From Lysobacter ciconiae (GTDB lineage Bacteria > Pseudomonadota > Gammaproteobacteria > Xanthomonadales > Xanthomonadaceae), in NCBI RefSeq assembly GCF_015209725.1, contig NZ_CP063656.1, forward strand, positions 434,001-498,000: DNA of 64,000 nt, read 5' to 3'. The notes under the pieces were generated by a model. The model had not been told where the DNA came from, made no database searches, and was given only the letters and a program-made list of their open reading frames with translations. Shown here in pieces: positions 51,917-60,519 of this stretch. Made by a program: the position numbers and the translations under genes. Position 1 is the stretch's first letter; the number at the start of each line of letters is the position of its first letter.

Positions 51917-54316
51917 TTACTCGCGCCATTGCTCCTGCAGGGTCTCAAGCTGCGCCAGATAGGCGGCGCCGGCCGGCCCCATCGCCTGCAGCCGTTGCCT
52001 GGCCAGCCCCAGCGCGGCGCTGGCTGCGTCGGTATTGCCTTCAGCCCGCTCCACCCGGGCCCGCGAGATCTCGAGCATGGCCGCGAACGGATGCTCGCTG
52101 CCGAAGGTCGCCATGATCGCCGGGGCCAGGCTGTCGAGCTTTTCGCGCGCCGGTGCGATTTCGCCGATCCCGGCCAGCGCGTCCACCAGGCCGAGGCCGG
52201 CGGCGAGCGCGATGGTTCCGGTCTCGCCACCGGCGTGCTCGTGCCCCATCGCAATCGCCTCGCGCAGCAACGGGACGGCCTCCTCGTGGCGGTCCAGCTG
52301 GCTGAGGGTCTTGCCCAGGTTGTTCATCAGTGCCGCCAGTGCACCGGAGGGGCCGTACAGCTTGCGCCGCAGCTCCAGTGTCCGATAGTAGATTTCCGCC
52401 GCCTCTTCGCGTCGGCCGGACTGGACCGCGGCGCTGGCCCAGTTGTTCAGCGTATTGAGCGCATCGGAGCTCTTTTCCTGGCCGAGCGTCTGCCAGATGG
52501 CGTGCGCACGCTTCAACTGGACGATCGCGTCGTCCAGCTGGCCGAGCTGGTAGTAGGCCAGGCCGAGGTTGTTGATCAGCACCGCGGTGTCGCGGTGTTG
52601 CAGGCCGGACAGTTCGACGCGCTGCGGCAGCGCTTCCTCCAGCGTGCGCAGGGCAAGCCCCGGATCGCCCAGCGCCCGCTGGATCTGAGATTGCAGCAGG
52701 CGGCTGTCCAGCAGCTCTGCGCGGTACGTGGCCGGCTCCGCGTTCCAGAACTTCTGCGCCTGGTCGAGCAGGTCGCGCGCCTGGTCGGTCTGGCTCTCGC
52801 GGAAGCTGACCTGGGCCAGGTCGTGCATCGCCATTGCGCGGACGTGCTCGGCGACGCCGGCGTCGTCGCGCAGCAGGCGCACCAGCAGGGGCCGTGCGCC
52901 GGTGTAGTCGTTGATCTGGAAATACAGCTCGGCCAGCGCCAGGGCCACGTCGGCGTAACTTTCGGGGTCACCAGCGAACTCGTCATGGACCCGCTTGGCG
53001 GCGCCGTCCAACACCGATTTGGCGGTGACTTCGTCATGCTCCTGGGTACCGCTGGCGGTGCGGAACATCAGCGTCAGGTACTGGCGGACGGCGTCGTTGC
53101 GTACCGCCTGCCGGCGCGCGTGGTCGCGTTCGATGGTGGCCTGCCGGCCCTGCCATGCCACGCCCACCAGGCCCAGCGCGAGGCTGGCAAACACCGCGGC
53201 AGCCAGGGCGTAGGCGACGCGGTGGCGGCGGATGCGGCAGCCCAGCCGATAGCCAAGCGTCTGCCTGCGTGCGGCGACCGGATGTCGACCCAGATGCGCG
53301 CGCAGATCCGACGCCAGCTCGGCCACCGTGCGATAGCGTTGCGCCGGGTCGGTCTGCAGCGCCTTGAGCACGATGGCGTCCAGGTCGCCGCGCAAGGCCT
53401 TGCGAATCCGCCCCTCGACGCGCGTGCTGGGCGGTTGCGGGGCCGGCAGTGACAGACGCTCGAGGGCACGGATCTGGGCCGCGCCGGTCAGCTGCCAGGG
53501 CCGGTGCTGCGTCAGCAATTCGTACAGGATCACGCCCAGCGAATAGACGTCGGTCGCGGTGGAGATCGGCGCGCCCGTCAGCTGCTCGGGCGCGCAGTAG
53601 TCCGGCGACGCGTGCCCGGTGGCGGCGGGTTCGCTGTCCCGCTCGGCTGCCGGCGCCAGGTGTTTGGCAATGCCGAAATCCAGCAGCTTCAGCCGTCCTT
53701 CCGGGGTGACCAGCATGTTGCCCGGCTTCAGGTCCCGGTGGATCACCAGGTGCTGGTGGGCGTGGCTGACCGCGTCGCACGCCTGCAGGACCAGCGCCAG
53801 CTTCCGCTCCAGGCCGAGGTCCGGGGCGCGGGTCAACGGCACCCCTTCCACGTATTCCATCACCGCGTACGGAACACCGTTGACCTCGCCGCCGTCCAGC
53901 AGGTGCGCAATGCCGGGATGCTCCAGGCGGGCGAGGATCTGCCGCTCGGCGACGAAGCCGGCGCGGTCCTGCGCCGAATCCATCCGCATCAACAACTTGA
54001 GCGCGGCGCGCTGTTCGAAATCGCCGCCGAAGCGGTGCGCCATGTAGACCTCGCCCATGCCGCCACGGCCGATCAGGTGCTCGATTTCCCAATGACCGAT
54101 CCGGGTGCCGGGTGCCAGCAGCGGGGGCGGCGGCTGGCGCAGCGCGTCGGTATGGACAGTGTGGGTGTCGGCGTCGTGGAACAGCGCCTGGACCTCCGCG
54201 CGGATCGCCGGGTCGGCCTCCAGCGTCTCCAGCTCGGCGCTCCGCACCTCCGGGGCGCGCTCGGCGAGCAGGTCGAACAGCTCCCACACCCGTTGCAACC
54301 GCTTCGCATCCTGCAT
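51917..54316 (-). CDS. Membrane Ser/Thr protein kinase with C-terminal TPR-like repeats
   Basis: A 799-residue Hanks-type kinase from ATG 54316. An N-terminal helical tail (1-60) precedes the kinase domain (about 76-345): GRGGMGEVY (83-91), Lys107 in AALKLL, catalytic HRDLKPGN (193-200), DFG (213-215) and CAPEQL. All essential residues are present. A single membrane helix follows at about 367-388 (VAYALAAAVFASLALGLVGVAW), then about 400 residues of helical TPR-like repeats, probably periplasmic sensor repeats. The reading continues upstream of 54316 in the same frame, but without coding character. It is convergent with the ECF sigma gene, not in tandem with it. Confidence 0.92.
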   Translation of the reverse strand: MQDAKRLQRVWELFDLLAERAPEVRSAELETLEADPAIRAEVQALFHDADTHTVHTDALRQPPPPLLAPGTRIGHWEIEHLIGRGGMGEVYMAHRFGGDFEQRAALKLLMRMDSAQDRAGFVAERQILARLEHPGIAHLLDGGEVNGVPYAVMEYVEGVPLTRAPDLGLERKLALVLQACDAVSHAHQHLVIHRDLKPGNMLVTPEGRLKLLDFGIAKHLAPAAERDSEPAATGHASPDYCAPEQLTGAPISTATDVYSLGVILYELLTQHRPWQLTGAAQIRALERLSLPAPQPPSTRVEGRIRKALRGDLDAIVLKALQTDPAQRYRTVAELASDLRAHLGRHPVAARRQTLGYRLGCRIRRHRVAYALAAAVFASLALGLVGVAWQGRQATIERDHARRQAVRNDAVRQYLTLMFRTASGTQEHDEVTAKSVLDGAAKRVHDEFAGDPESYADVALALAELYFQINDYTGARPLLVRLLRDDAGVAEHVRAMAMHDLAQVSFRESQTDQARDLLDQAQKFWNAEPATYRAELLDSRLLQSQIQRALGDPGLALRTLEEALPQRVELSGLQHRDTAVLINNLGLAYYQLGQLDDAIVQLKRAHAIWQTLGQEKSSDALNTLNNWASAAVQSGRREEAAEIYYRTLELRRKLYGPSGALAALMNNLGKTLSQLDRHEEAVPLLREAIAMGHEHAGGETGTIALAAGLGLVDALAGIGEIAPAREKLDSLAPAIMATFGSEHPFAAMLEISRARVERAEGNTDAASAALGLARQRLQAMGPAGAAYLAQLETLQEQWRE

Positions 54317-54488
54317 CGAACCGCTCCCCGTTTCGCTGGTGGGGGCAATGCACGGCCGTGCCGCGTCCTGCGATCCGCGTCCCGCTTCTCCCCCGAGTCT
54401 CCGGATGATAGCCAAAGCCGGTGTCGGGCAGCGATCCGCCGCCACGCGCAGCTGATAAAGTCGAGGGTGGCAGGCAAAAGGACGCCAC

Positions 54489-56213
54489 GTGGAAGCTGGA
54501 ATCATTGCCCGGGTTGACGACACGGACGGCGGGGTCGATGCCTCGCTGGTCGATGCGCTGCGCGCCAAGGGGCGGCTGAAGGACGTCGACCTGGCCCGCG
54601 CGCGGCGGCTGCACGAGGAGACCGGCGGCAGCCTGCTGGCGCTGCTGGCCCGACTGGGTCTGGTCTCCGAGCGCGACCACGCCGAGACCGTGGCCGAGGT
54701 GCTGCAGTTGCCGCTCGTCAGTGCCAAGGACCTGCCCGAGTTGCCGCCCGAGGGCGTCACGCTCACCACCAAGTTCATGAAGCAGTTCGCGATCTGCCCG
54801 GTGGCCGAAAGCGCGGAGGCGGTCGAGGTGCTTGCGGCGGACCCGCAGGATCCCTACACCCTGGACGCGGTGCGCCTGGCGACCGGCCGCGAGGTGCGCG
54901 CCAGCGTCGCCCTGCGCTCGGAGATCGATGAGCTGATCGAGCGCTGGCATGGCCAGGGCCGCAGCGCGATGGGCACCATCATCGAGACCGCCGAGGGCGA
55001 GAGCGGCGGTGACCTGGACGACGTGGAGCACCTGCGCGATCTCGCCTCCGAGGCGCCGGTGATCCGCCTGGTCAACCTGGTGATCCAGCGCGCGGTCGAG
55101 TTGCGGGCCTCCGACATCCACATCGAGCCGTTCGAGAACCGGCTCAAGGTGCGCTACCGCGTCGATGGGGTGTTGATCGATGGCGAGAGCCCGCCGGTCA
55201 ACCTGACCGCGGCGGTGATCAGCCGGATCAAGATCATGGCCAAGCTCAACATCGCCGAGCGACGGCTGCCGCAGGACGGGCGGATCATGCTGCGGGTGCA
55301 GGGTCGCGAACTGGATTTGCGCGTGAGCACGGTGCCGACCGCGCACGGCGAATCGGTGGTGATGCGCCTGCTGGACCGCGAATCGGTGGTGCTGGATTTC
55401 CACCGGCTGGGATTCACCGATGAATTCCTGCCGCAGTTCGAACACGTGTTGCAGCAGCCGCACGGGATCCTTCTGGTGACCGGGCCGACCGGCTCGGGCA
55501 AGACCACCACGCTGTACACCGCGCTGAGCAAACTCAACACGCCGGGGGTGAAGATCATCACCGTCGAGGACCCGGTCGAGTACCAGATCGAAGGCATCAA
55601 CCAGATCCAGGCCAAGCCGCAGATCGGCCTGGATTTCTCGCACGCGCTGCGCTCGATCGTGCGCCAGGATCCGGACATCATCATGATCGGCGAGATGCGC
55701 GATCTGGAAACCGCGCGCATCGCCATCCAGTCCGCCCTCACCGGACATCTGGTGCTGAGCACGCTGCACACCAACAACGCCGCCGGCGGCATCACCCGCC
55801 TGCTGGACATGGGGGTGGAGGACTACCTGCTGACCTCCACCATCAACGGCATCCTCGCCCAGCGGCTGGTGCGGCGGCTGGAGCCGACCCACGCCGAGCG
55901 CGTCCCCGCCACGGTCGAGGAGATCGAGCGCTTCGAGCTGCGCCGCTACCAGCCCGAGGGCGAGATCCTGCTGTTCCGCCCCAGGCCGTCCGCACTGGCG
56001 CCGACCGGCTACCAGGGACGCACCACGATCATGGAGTTCATGGTCATCAACGACGCCCTGCGCAGCGCCGTGATGCGCCACGCCGGCATGGGCGAGATCG
56101 AACGCATCGCCCGCGACGGCGGCATGCGCACGATGTACGAGGACGGCATGCTCAAGGCCTTGGCGGGGCTGACCACGATCGAGGAAGTCCTGCGGGTCAC
56201 CGAGGACGCCTGA
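54489..56213 (+). CDS. gspE: Type II secretion ATPase GspE (XpsE)
   Basis: Cytoplasmic hexameric ATPase that drives the type II secretion pseudopilus. GTG 54489 has AAGGA about seven bases upstream; the protein is 574 residues. The N-terminal domain contacts GspL (about 1-160). The ATPase domain has Walker A GPTGSGKTTT, Asp box ITVEDPVEYQIEGINQIQ, Walker B IIMIGEMRDLETARIA and His box LVLSTLHTNNAAGGITRL. The zinc-binding four-cysteine motif usual near residue 490 in EpsE is absent: the whole protein has one Cys (FAICPVAES). It is first in the xps operon, 172 bp from the divergent kinase gene. Confidence 0.97.
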   Translation: MEAGIIARVDDTDGGVDASLVDALRAKGRLKDVDLARARRLHEETGGSLLALLARLGLVSERDHAETVAEVLQLPLVSAKDLPELPPEGVTLTTKFMKQFAICPVAESAEAVEVLAADPQDPYTLDAVRLATGREVRASVALRSEIDELIERWHGQGRSAMGTIIETAEGESGGDLDDVEHLRDLASEAPVIRLVNLVIQRAVELRASDIHIEPFENRLKVRYRVDGVLIDGESPPVNLTAAVISRIKIMAKLNIAERRLPQDGRIMLRVQGRELDLRVSTVPTAHGESVVMRLLDRESVVLDFHRLGFTDEFLPQFEHVLQQPHGILLVTGPTGSGKTTTLYTALSKLNTPGVKIITVEDPVEYQIEGINQIQAKPQIGLDFSHALRSIVRQDPDIIMIGEMRDLETARIAIQSALTGHLVLSTLHTNNAAGGITRLLDMGVEDYLLTSTINGILAQRLVRRLEPTHAERVPATVEEIERFELRRYQPEGEILLFRPRPSALAPTGYQGRTTIMEFMVINDALRSAVMRHAGMGEIERIARDGGMRTMYEDGMLKALAGLTTIEEVLRVTEDA

Positions 56214-56217
56214 GCCG

Positions 56218-57435
56218 ATGGCCCTCTACACCTACAAGGCGATCAACGCCCGCGGCGAGATGCTCGACGGCCAGATGGAGGCCGCCAGCGATGCGGAGGT
56301 CGCCGCGCGCCTGCAGGAGCAGGGCCATCTGCCGGTGGAGGCGCGCTTGGCCAGCGAAGGCAGCGGCCTCCCGGTGTGGCGCGCGCTGTTCAAGCCGCGT
56401 CCGTTTGCCGGCGAGCGGCTGGTCCAGTTCACCCAGCAACTGGCGACCCTGCTGGGCGCCGGCCAGCCGCTGGACCGCGCGCTGACGATCTTGCTGGAGC
56501 TGCCCGAAGACGAAGCGGCGCGGCGGGTCGTCAGCGACGTGCGCGACGCGGTGCGCGGGGGCGCGTCGCTGTCGAGCGCACTGGAGCGCCAGCACGGCAC
56601 GTTTTCGCGGCTGTACGTCAACATGGTGCGCGCCGGCGAGGCGGGCGGCAGCATGCACGAGACGCTGTCGCGCCTGGCCGACTACCTGGAGCGCTCGCGG
56701 GCGATGCAGTCGCGGGTCATCAACGCGCTGATCTACCCGGCGATCCTGCTGGTAATGGTCGGACTCAGCCTGCTGTTCCTGCTGGGCTATGTCGTGCCCG
56801 AGTTCGCCCAGATGTACGAAAGCCTGGACGCGCCGCTGCCGGGGTTCACCAAGATCGTGCTGGGGGTAGGCCTGTTTGTGCGCGACTGGTGGATCATGCT
56901 GGTGGTGATTCCGGCAGTGGCGTTGCTGGTGTTTGATCGCAAGCGCCGGGATCCGGCATTCCGCGCGAAGCTGGACGGCTGGCTGCTGCGCCGGCGTTTC
57001 TTCGGTGACCTGGTCGCCAAGGTCGAGACCGCGCGCCTGGCCCGCACGCTGGGCACGCTGGTGCGCAACGGCGTGCCCTTGATGGCCGCACTGGGCATCG
57101 GCCAGAAGGTGCTGGGCAACCGCGTGTTGGCCGCGGACGTCCTGCTGGCCAGCGACGAGGTCAAGAACGGCGTCGCCCTGTCCACCGCGCTCGCGCGCGG
57201 CAAGCGCTTCCCGCGCCTGGCCCTGCAGATGATCCAGGTCGGCGAGGAATCCGGTGCGCTGGATACCATGCTGGTCAAGACCGCCGAGACCTTAGAGCAC
57301 CAGACCTCGATCGCCCTGGACCGCATGCTCGCGGCGCTGGTGCCGATAGTTACCGTCGTCCTGGCCGGACTGGTCGGCGTGGTGGTGATGGCGGTGCTGA
57401 CGCCGCTGTACGACCTCACCAGTTCGATCGGATGA
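56218..57435 (+). CDS. gspF: Type II secretion inner-membrane platform protein GspF (XpsF)
   Basis: Polytopic inner-membrane protein at the base of the pseudopilus, 405 residues. It starts MALYTYKAINARGEMLDGQM, the family beginning, and has two GspF repeats. The first contains FTQQLATLLGAGQPLDRALT and the helix ALIYPAILLVMVGLSLLFLL; the second contains VETARLARTLGTLVRNGVPL and ends MLAALVPIVTVVLAGLVGVVVMAVLTPL. Three membrane helices are evident. It begins 4 bp after gspE, so it is cotranscribed. Confidence 0.96.
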   Translation: MALYTYKAINARGEMLDGQMEAASDAEVAARLQEQGHLPVEARLASEGSGLPVWRALFKPRPFAGERLVQFTQQLATLLGAGQPLDRALTILLELPEDEAARRVVSDVRDAVRGGASLSSALERQHGTFSRLYVNMVRAGEAGGSMHETLSRLADYLERSRAMQSRVINALIYPAILLVMVGLSLLFLLGYVVPEFAQMYESLDAPLPGFTKIVLGVGLFVRDWWIMLVVIPAVALLVFDRKRRDPAFRAKLDGWLLRRRFFGDLVAKVETARLARTLGTLVRNGVPLMAALGIGQKVLGNRVLAADVLLASDEVKNGVALSTALARGKRFPRLALQMIQVGEESGALDTMLVKTAETLEHQTSIALDRMLAALVPIVTVVLAGLVGVVVMAVLTPLYDLTSSIG

Positions 57436-57496
57436 CCCGCGCGCCTCCGGTGGCCGGCTCACCGGCAAGCACTCTCCCCCTAAAGGACCTTCACCA

Positions 57497-57928
57497 ATGC
57501 GCAACAAACGTTCCCTGACCCGTTCCCCCGCCGCGTCGCAGGCCGGCATGAGCCTGATAGAGATCATCATCGTGATCGTGCTGATCGGCGCGGTGCTCAC
57601 TTTTGTCGGCTCGCGCGTGCTGGGGGGTGCCGACCGCGCCAAGGCGAACCTGGCCAAATCCCAGGTGATGACGCTGGGCCAGAAGGTCGAGGCATTCCAG
57701 ATGGACACCGGCCGGCTGCCGGCCACGCTGGATGAGCTGGTGACCGCGCCCGGCAACGCCGCCGGCTGGCTGGGACCGTACGCCAAGCCGGCCGAGCTGA
57801 ACGACCCGTGGGGGCATCCGGTGGAGTACCGCACACCCGGTGAAAGCGGCCCGTTCGATCTGGTCGTGCTGGGCAAGGACGGCAAGGTCGGCGGCACCAG
57901 CGTCGACAGCGACATCCACTACGACTGA
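57497..57928 (+). CDS. gspG: Type II secretion major pseudopilin GspG (XpsG)
   Basis: Major subunit of the pseudopilus, 143 residues. The type IV prepilin-like leader is 17 residues, cleaved after Gly17, giving M-S-L-I-E with Glu at +5; the family usually has Phe at +1, here Met. The hydrophobic helix IIIVIVLIGAVLTFVGSRVL follows. The conserved C-terminal region has FQMDTGRLPATLDELV, DPWGHPVEYRTPG and GPFDLVVLGKDGK, with the Asp residues that bind calcium in GspG. It is 61 bp after gspF with its own AAAGGACCT ribosome site, often giving high expression of this subunit. Confidence 0.95.
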   Translation: MRNKRSLTRSPAASQAGMSLIEIIIVIVLIGAVLTFVGSRVLGGADRAKANLAKSQVMTLGQKVEAFQMDTGRLPATLDELVTAPGNAAGWLGPYAKPAELNDPWGHPVEYRTPGESGPFDLVVLGKDGKVGGTSVDSDIHYD

Positions 57929-57954
57929 CCTTGCGCGCGCTCCTGCCAGCGGAC

Positions 57955-58440
57955 ATGCGCATCGGGGGGAGCGCGGGACCATCGTCGAGCCGTCGCCAGC
58001 GGGGCATTTCGCTGCTGGAGATGCTGCTGGTGATCGGCCTGATCGCAGGCGCCAGCCTGCTCGCGGCTGCGGCCTTCAGCGGCGGGATGAAGGGCACCCA
58101 GCTGCGCGCGGAGGTGAAGGAGGTCGCCGCGCAGTTGCGCTTCACCCGTACCCACGCGATCGCGACCGGTGAGCCGCAGCGCTTCGTGATCGATCCCGCT
58201 GCGCGAACCTGGCAGGCGCCCAAGGGCCGCGCCGGCACCATTCCGGCCGCGATCGATGTGCGTTTCATCGGTGCCCGCCAGATCCAGCCCGCCGAGGGGC
58301 AGGGCGCGGTGATGTTTTTCGCCGACGGCGCCGCCACCGGCGGCCGGGTCCAGCTCAGCCGGGACGGCGCGGTGTGGGACATCGACGTGGCCTGGCTGAC
58401 CGGGCAAGTCAGCGTCAAGCGCGCCGGGAGCGGCAACTGA
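57955..58440 (+). CDS. gspH: Type II secretion minor pseudopilin GspH (XpsH)
   Basis: Minor pseudopilin, 161 residues from ATG 57955. The leader ends RRQRG, with cleavage before ISLLEML, Glu at +5. The hydrophobic helix LVIGLIAGASLLAAAAF is followed by a small beta-domain (LRFTRTHAIATGEPQRFVID; FIGARQIQPAEGQGAVMFF). A TTG at 57931 is in frame and would lengthen the leader; I prefer the ATG although its ribosome site is weak. Start of gspI overlaps the stop by one base. Confidence 0.92.
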   Translation: MRIGGSAGPSSSRRQRGISLLEMLLVIGLIAGASLLAAAAFSGGMKGTQLRAEVKEVAAQLRFTRTHAIATGEPQRFVIDPAARTWQAPKGRAGTIPAAIDVRFIGARQIQPAEGQGAVMFFADGAATGGRVQLSRDGAVWDIDVAWLTGQVSVKRAGSGN

Positions 58441-58868
58441 TGCAGAGGCCCACAACCCAGCGCGGATACACCCTGATCGAGGTGATCGTCGCCTTTGCGT
58501 TGCTGGCGCTGGGGCTGACCCTGCTCCTGGGGACCTTGTCCGGCGCGACCCGCCAGGTGCGCTGGTCGGCCGACGCGGGACGCGCGGCGCTGCACGCGCG
58601 GTCGTTGCTGGACACGGTCGGCATCACCGAGCCGCTGCGGCCGGGGCGCCGCGACGGCGATTTCGAGGACGGGCGCTACCGCTGGACCCTGTCGATCAAG
58701 CCGTGGCAGGACCCGGCATTGGCCAACCTGCCGCAGTCTCCGGCAGACCAGCGCTTGCTCGAGCTGGATATGACCGTGCAGTGGCGCGCGGCTGGCCCGG
58801 GCGAGCAGTTGCAGGTGCGCAGTTTGCGGCTGGCGCCGCCCGATACCTCTGTGGGCAGTGTCCCGTGA
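58440..58868 (+). CDS. gspI: Type II secretion minor pseudopilin GspI (XpsI)
   Basis: Minor pseudopilin of 142 residues. A short nine-residue leader MQRPTTQRG is cleaved before YTLIEVIVAFALLALGLTLL, Glu at +5. GspI starts the tip complex with GspJ and GspK. The ATG overlaps the gspH stop (TGATG), so translation is coupled. An in-frame reading from 58374 lies inside gspH and is rejected. The globular part has VQWRAAGPGEQLQVRSLRL with strand pattern typical of the family. Confidence 0.92.
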   Translation: MQRPTTQRGYTLIEVIVAFALLALGLTLLLGTLSGATRQVRWSADAGRAALHARSLLDTVGITEPLRPGRRDGDFEDGRYRWTLSIKPWQDPALANLPQSPADQRLLELDMTVQWRAAGPGEQLQVRSLRLAPPDTSVGSVP

Positions 58869-58894
58869 GGTGCTCTGTGGAAACAGGAGGCGGG

Positions 58895-59602
58895 GTGCGC
58901 GGGCGCTTGGCTATCGCAGGCCGTTGCGACGGCATCATTCGCATGGGACCGGACAGGGCGAGAGGGCGCGGCTTCACCCTGGTCGAGGTGATGCTGGCGA
59001 CGGTGCTGCTCGCCGCCGGGCTGGCGCTGGCGTTTGCGACCTTGACCGCGGCCAGCCAGACCGCGACCCGCGGCGAAGCGCTGGCCGAGCGCAGCGAGCG
59101 CATGCGCGCGGTGGAGGGCTTCCTGCGCAGGCGCATCAGCGCGGCGCGGCCGGTGGCCTTCCACACCGGCCAGGCGAATGAGCGTCCGCAACGCTTCCTC
59201 GGCGAGCCGGAGCGGATGCGCTTCGTCGCCGATCTGCCCGATTACCTGGGCCGCGGCGGTCCGTATTCGCACGATTTCCAGGTCGAGCGCAGCGAAGGCT
59301 TCTATCGGATCGTCCTCGCACTGGACATCGTGTCGGCGGGGGAGACCGTGGAGGACCCTCGCGGCCGCGCCCCTGACATCCTGGTGGACGGGCTGGCCTC
59401 GGCGCGCTTCCGCTACCGCGGCATCGACCCGGAAAGCGGTGAGCTGGGCGCGTGGACCGACCGCTGGGCCGCGATCGACCGCTTGCCGGTGCTGGTGGAG
59501 GCCAGCCTCACCGATGCCGATGGCGGCAAGTGGCCGACGCTGGTGGTGGCGATTCCGCAGGCCGTGGGCGTCGTCTCCGGCCCTGCAGGCGGCAGCTGGT
59601 GA
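58895..59602 (+). CDS. gspJ: Type II secretion minor pseudopilin GspJ (XpsJ)
   Basis: Minor pseudopilin, about 235 residues. The cleavage site is RARGRG before FTLVEVMLATVLLAAGLALAF, Glu at +5. GTG 58895 is chosen because AGGAGG lies a few bases upstream; it gives a 26-residue leader. ATG 58943 would give a standard 10-residue leader but has no ribosome site, and GTG 58865 would overlap the gspI stop. The globular domain shows DILVDGLASARFRYRG and ALTDADGG-like strands (VEASLTDADGGKWPTLVVAI). Its stop overlaps the gspK start. Confidence 0.9.
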   Translation: MRGRLAIAGRCDGIIRMGPDRARGRGFTLVEVMLATVLLAAGLALAFATLTAASQTATRGEALAERSERMRAVEGFLRRRISAARPVAFHTGQANERPQRFLGEPERMRFVADLPDYLGRGGPYSHDFQVERSEGFYRIVLALDIVSAGETVEDPRGRAPDILVDGLASARFRYRGIDPESGELGAWTDRWAAIDRLPVLVEASLTDADGGKWPTLVVAIPQAVGVVSGPAGGSW

Positions 59603-60519
59603 AGCCGGTCCCCCGCCATCCGCACCCATCCTCGCGACCGGGCAGTAGTGGCGCCGCCTTGCTGCTGGTGCTGTGGATGATCGTCCTGCTCACCGCGCTG
59701 GTAGGCGCGTTCGCGATGACTGCCCGGGTCGAGCACATGCAAGGCCAGGTCCTGGCCCGAGGCATGAACGCCCAGGCCGCCGCGCGCGCCGGGCTGGAGT
59801 ACGCGCTGCATCGTCTGGCCCAGTCCGATCCGCGCGTGCAGTGGCAGCCCGACGGGCGTCCCTATGAGTGGGAGTACGCCGGCGCGCAGGTGCAGGTGCG
59901 GATCGTGGCCGAAGGTGGCAAGGTCGACCTCAACCACGCCGACGCGACGCTGCTGGCCGGCCTGCTGCGGGTGCTGGGCAGCGATCCGGGCGAGGCCACG
60001 CGCCTGGCCGGGGCGATCATCGACTGGCGCGACCCGGATTCGCTGAGCCAGCCCGCGGGCGGCGCCGAGAACGCCGACTACGCGGCGGCCGGGCGCGCCT
60101 ACGGTGCCAAGGACGCCGAGTTTGAAAGCATCGCCGAACTGGAGCAGGTGTTGGGCTTCACCCCGGAGCTGTATGCGAAGATCGCCCCGCACGTGACGGT
60201 CTACAGCCGCTCGCCGCGCCCCGACCCCGCCTTCGCCGCTGCTCCGGTCCTCGACGCCATGGGCATGGACGGCGAGCGGATCGTCGCCGGACGCGGCGTC
60301 GTCGATCCCGCCACCGGACTGCCCATGGCCGGGGGCGGCGCGTCGCCCGGTCTGGGCGGCGGTTCGGCAGCGGGCGGAACGTATAGTATCGACAGCCGCG
60401 CGCAGTTGGCCGACGGCCGTCGCTCACTGTTGCGCGCCGTCGTGCTGACCAACCCCCCCGTTGGCCCAGGCCCGGCCTACACCACGTTGTACTGGGAAGA
60501 GGGAGCTTCGCCACGATGA
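59599..60519 (+). CDS. gspK: Type II secretion minor pseudopilin GspK (XpsK)
   Basis: Tip pseudopilin of 306 residues. GTG 59599 overlaps the gspJ stop. The leader ends SSRPGSSG before AALLLVLWMIVLLTALVGAF; there is no Glu at +5, the known peculiarity of GspK that places it at the pseudopilus tip. The large globular domain has GKVDLNHADATLLAGLL, IIDWRDPDSLSQPAGGAEN (split region with metal-site Asp residues) and ESIAELEQVLGFTPELYAKI. The C-terminal third is Gly/Ala-rich (GGGASPGLGGGSAAGG). gspL overlaps its stop by 4 bp. Confidence 0.93.
   Translation: MKPVPRHPHPSSRPGSSGAALLLVLWMIVLLTALVGAFAMTARVEHMQGQVLARGMNAQAAARAGLEYALHRLAQSDPRVQWQPDGRPYEWEYAGAQVQVRIVAEGGKVDLNHADATLLAGLLRVLGSDPGEATRLAGAIIDWRDPDSLSQPAGGAENADYAAAGRAYGAKDAEFESIAELEQVLGFTPELYAKIAPHVTVYSRSPRPDPAFAAAPVLDAMGMDGERIVAGRGVVDPATGLPMAGGGASPGLGGGSAAGGTYSIDSRAQLADGRRSLLRAVVLTNPPVGPGPAYTTLYWEEGASPR

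Noticed and set aside
54317..54488. Small gene or extended N-terminus between the kinase and gspE
   Set aside because: The kinase frame stays open but has no family similarity, and the gap is best read as the promoter region of two divergent genes.
53034..56081. 1015-residue minus-strand reading frame spanning the kinase and gspE
   Set aside because: It crosses two genes, one in another frame and one antisense; its kinase-like composition is only frame echo.
57931..57954. TTG start for gspH
   Set aside because: It would add eight residues without a ribosome site; ATG 57955 already gives a normal prepilin leader.
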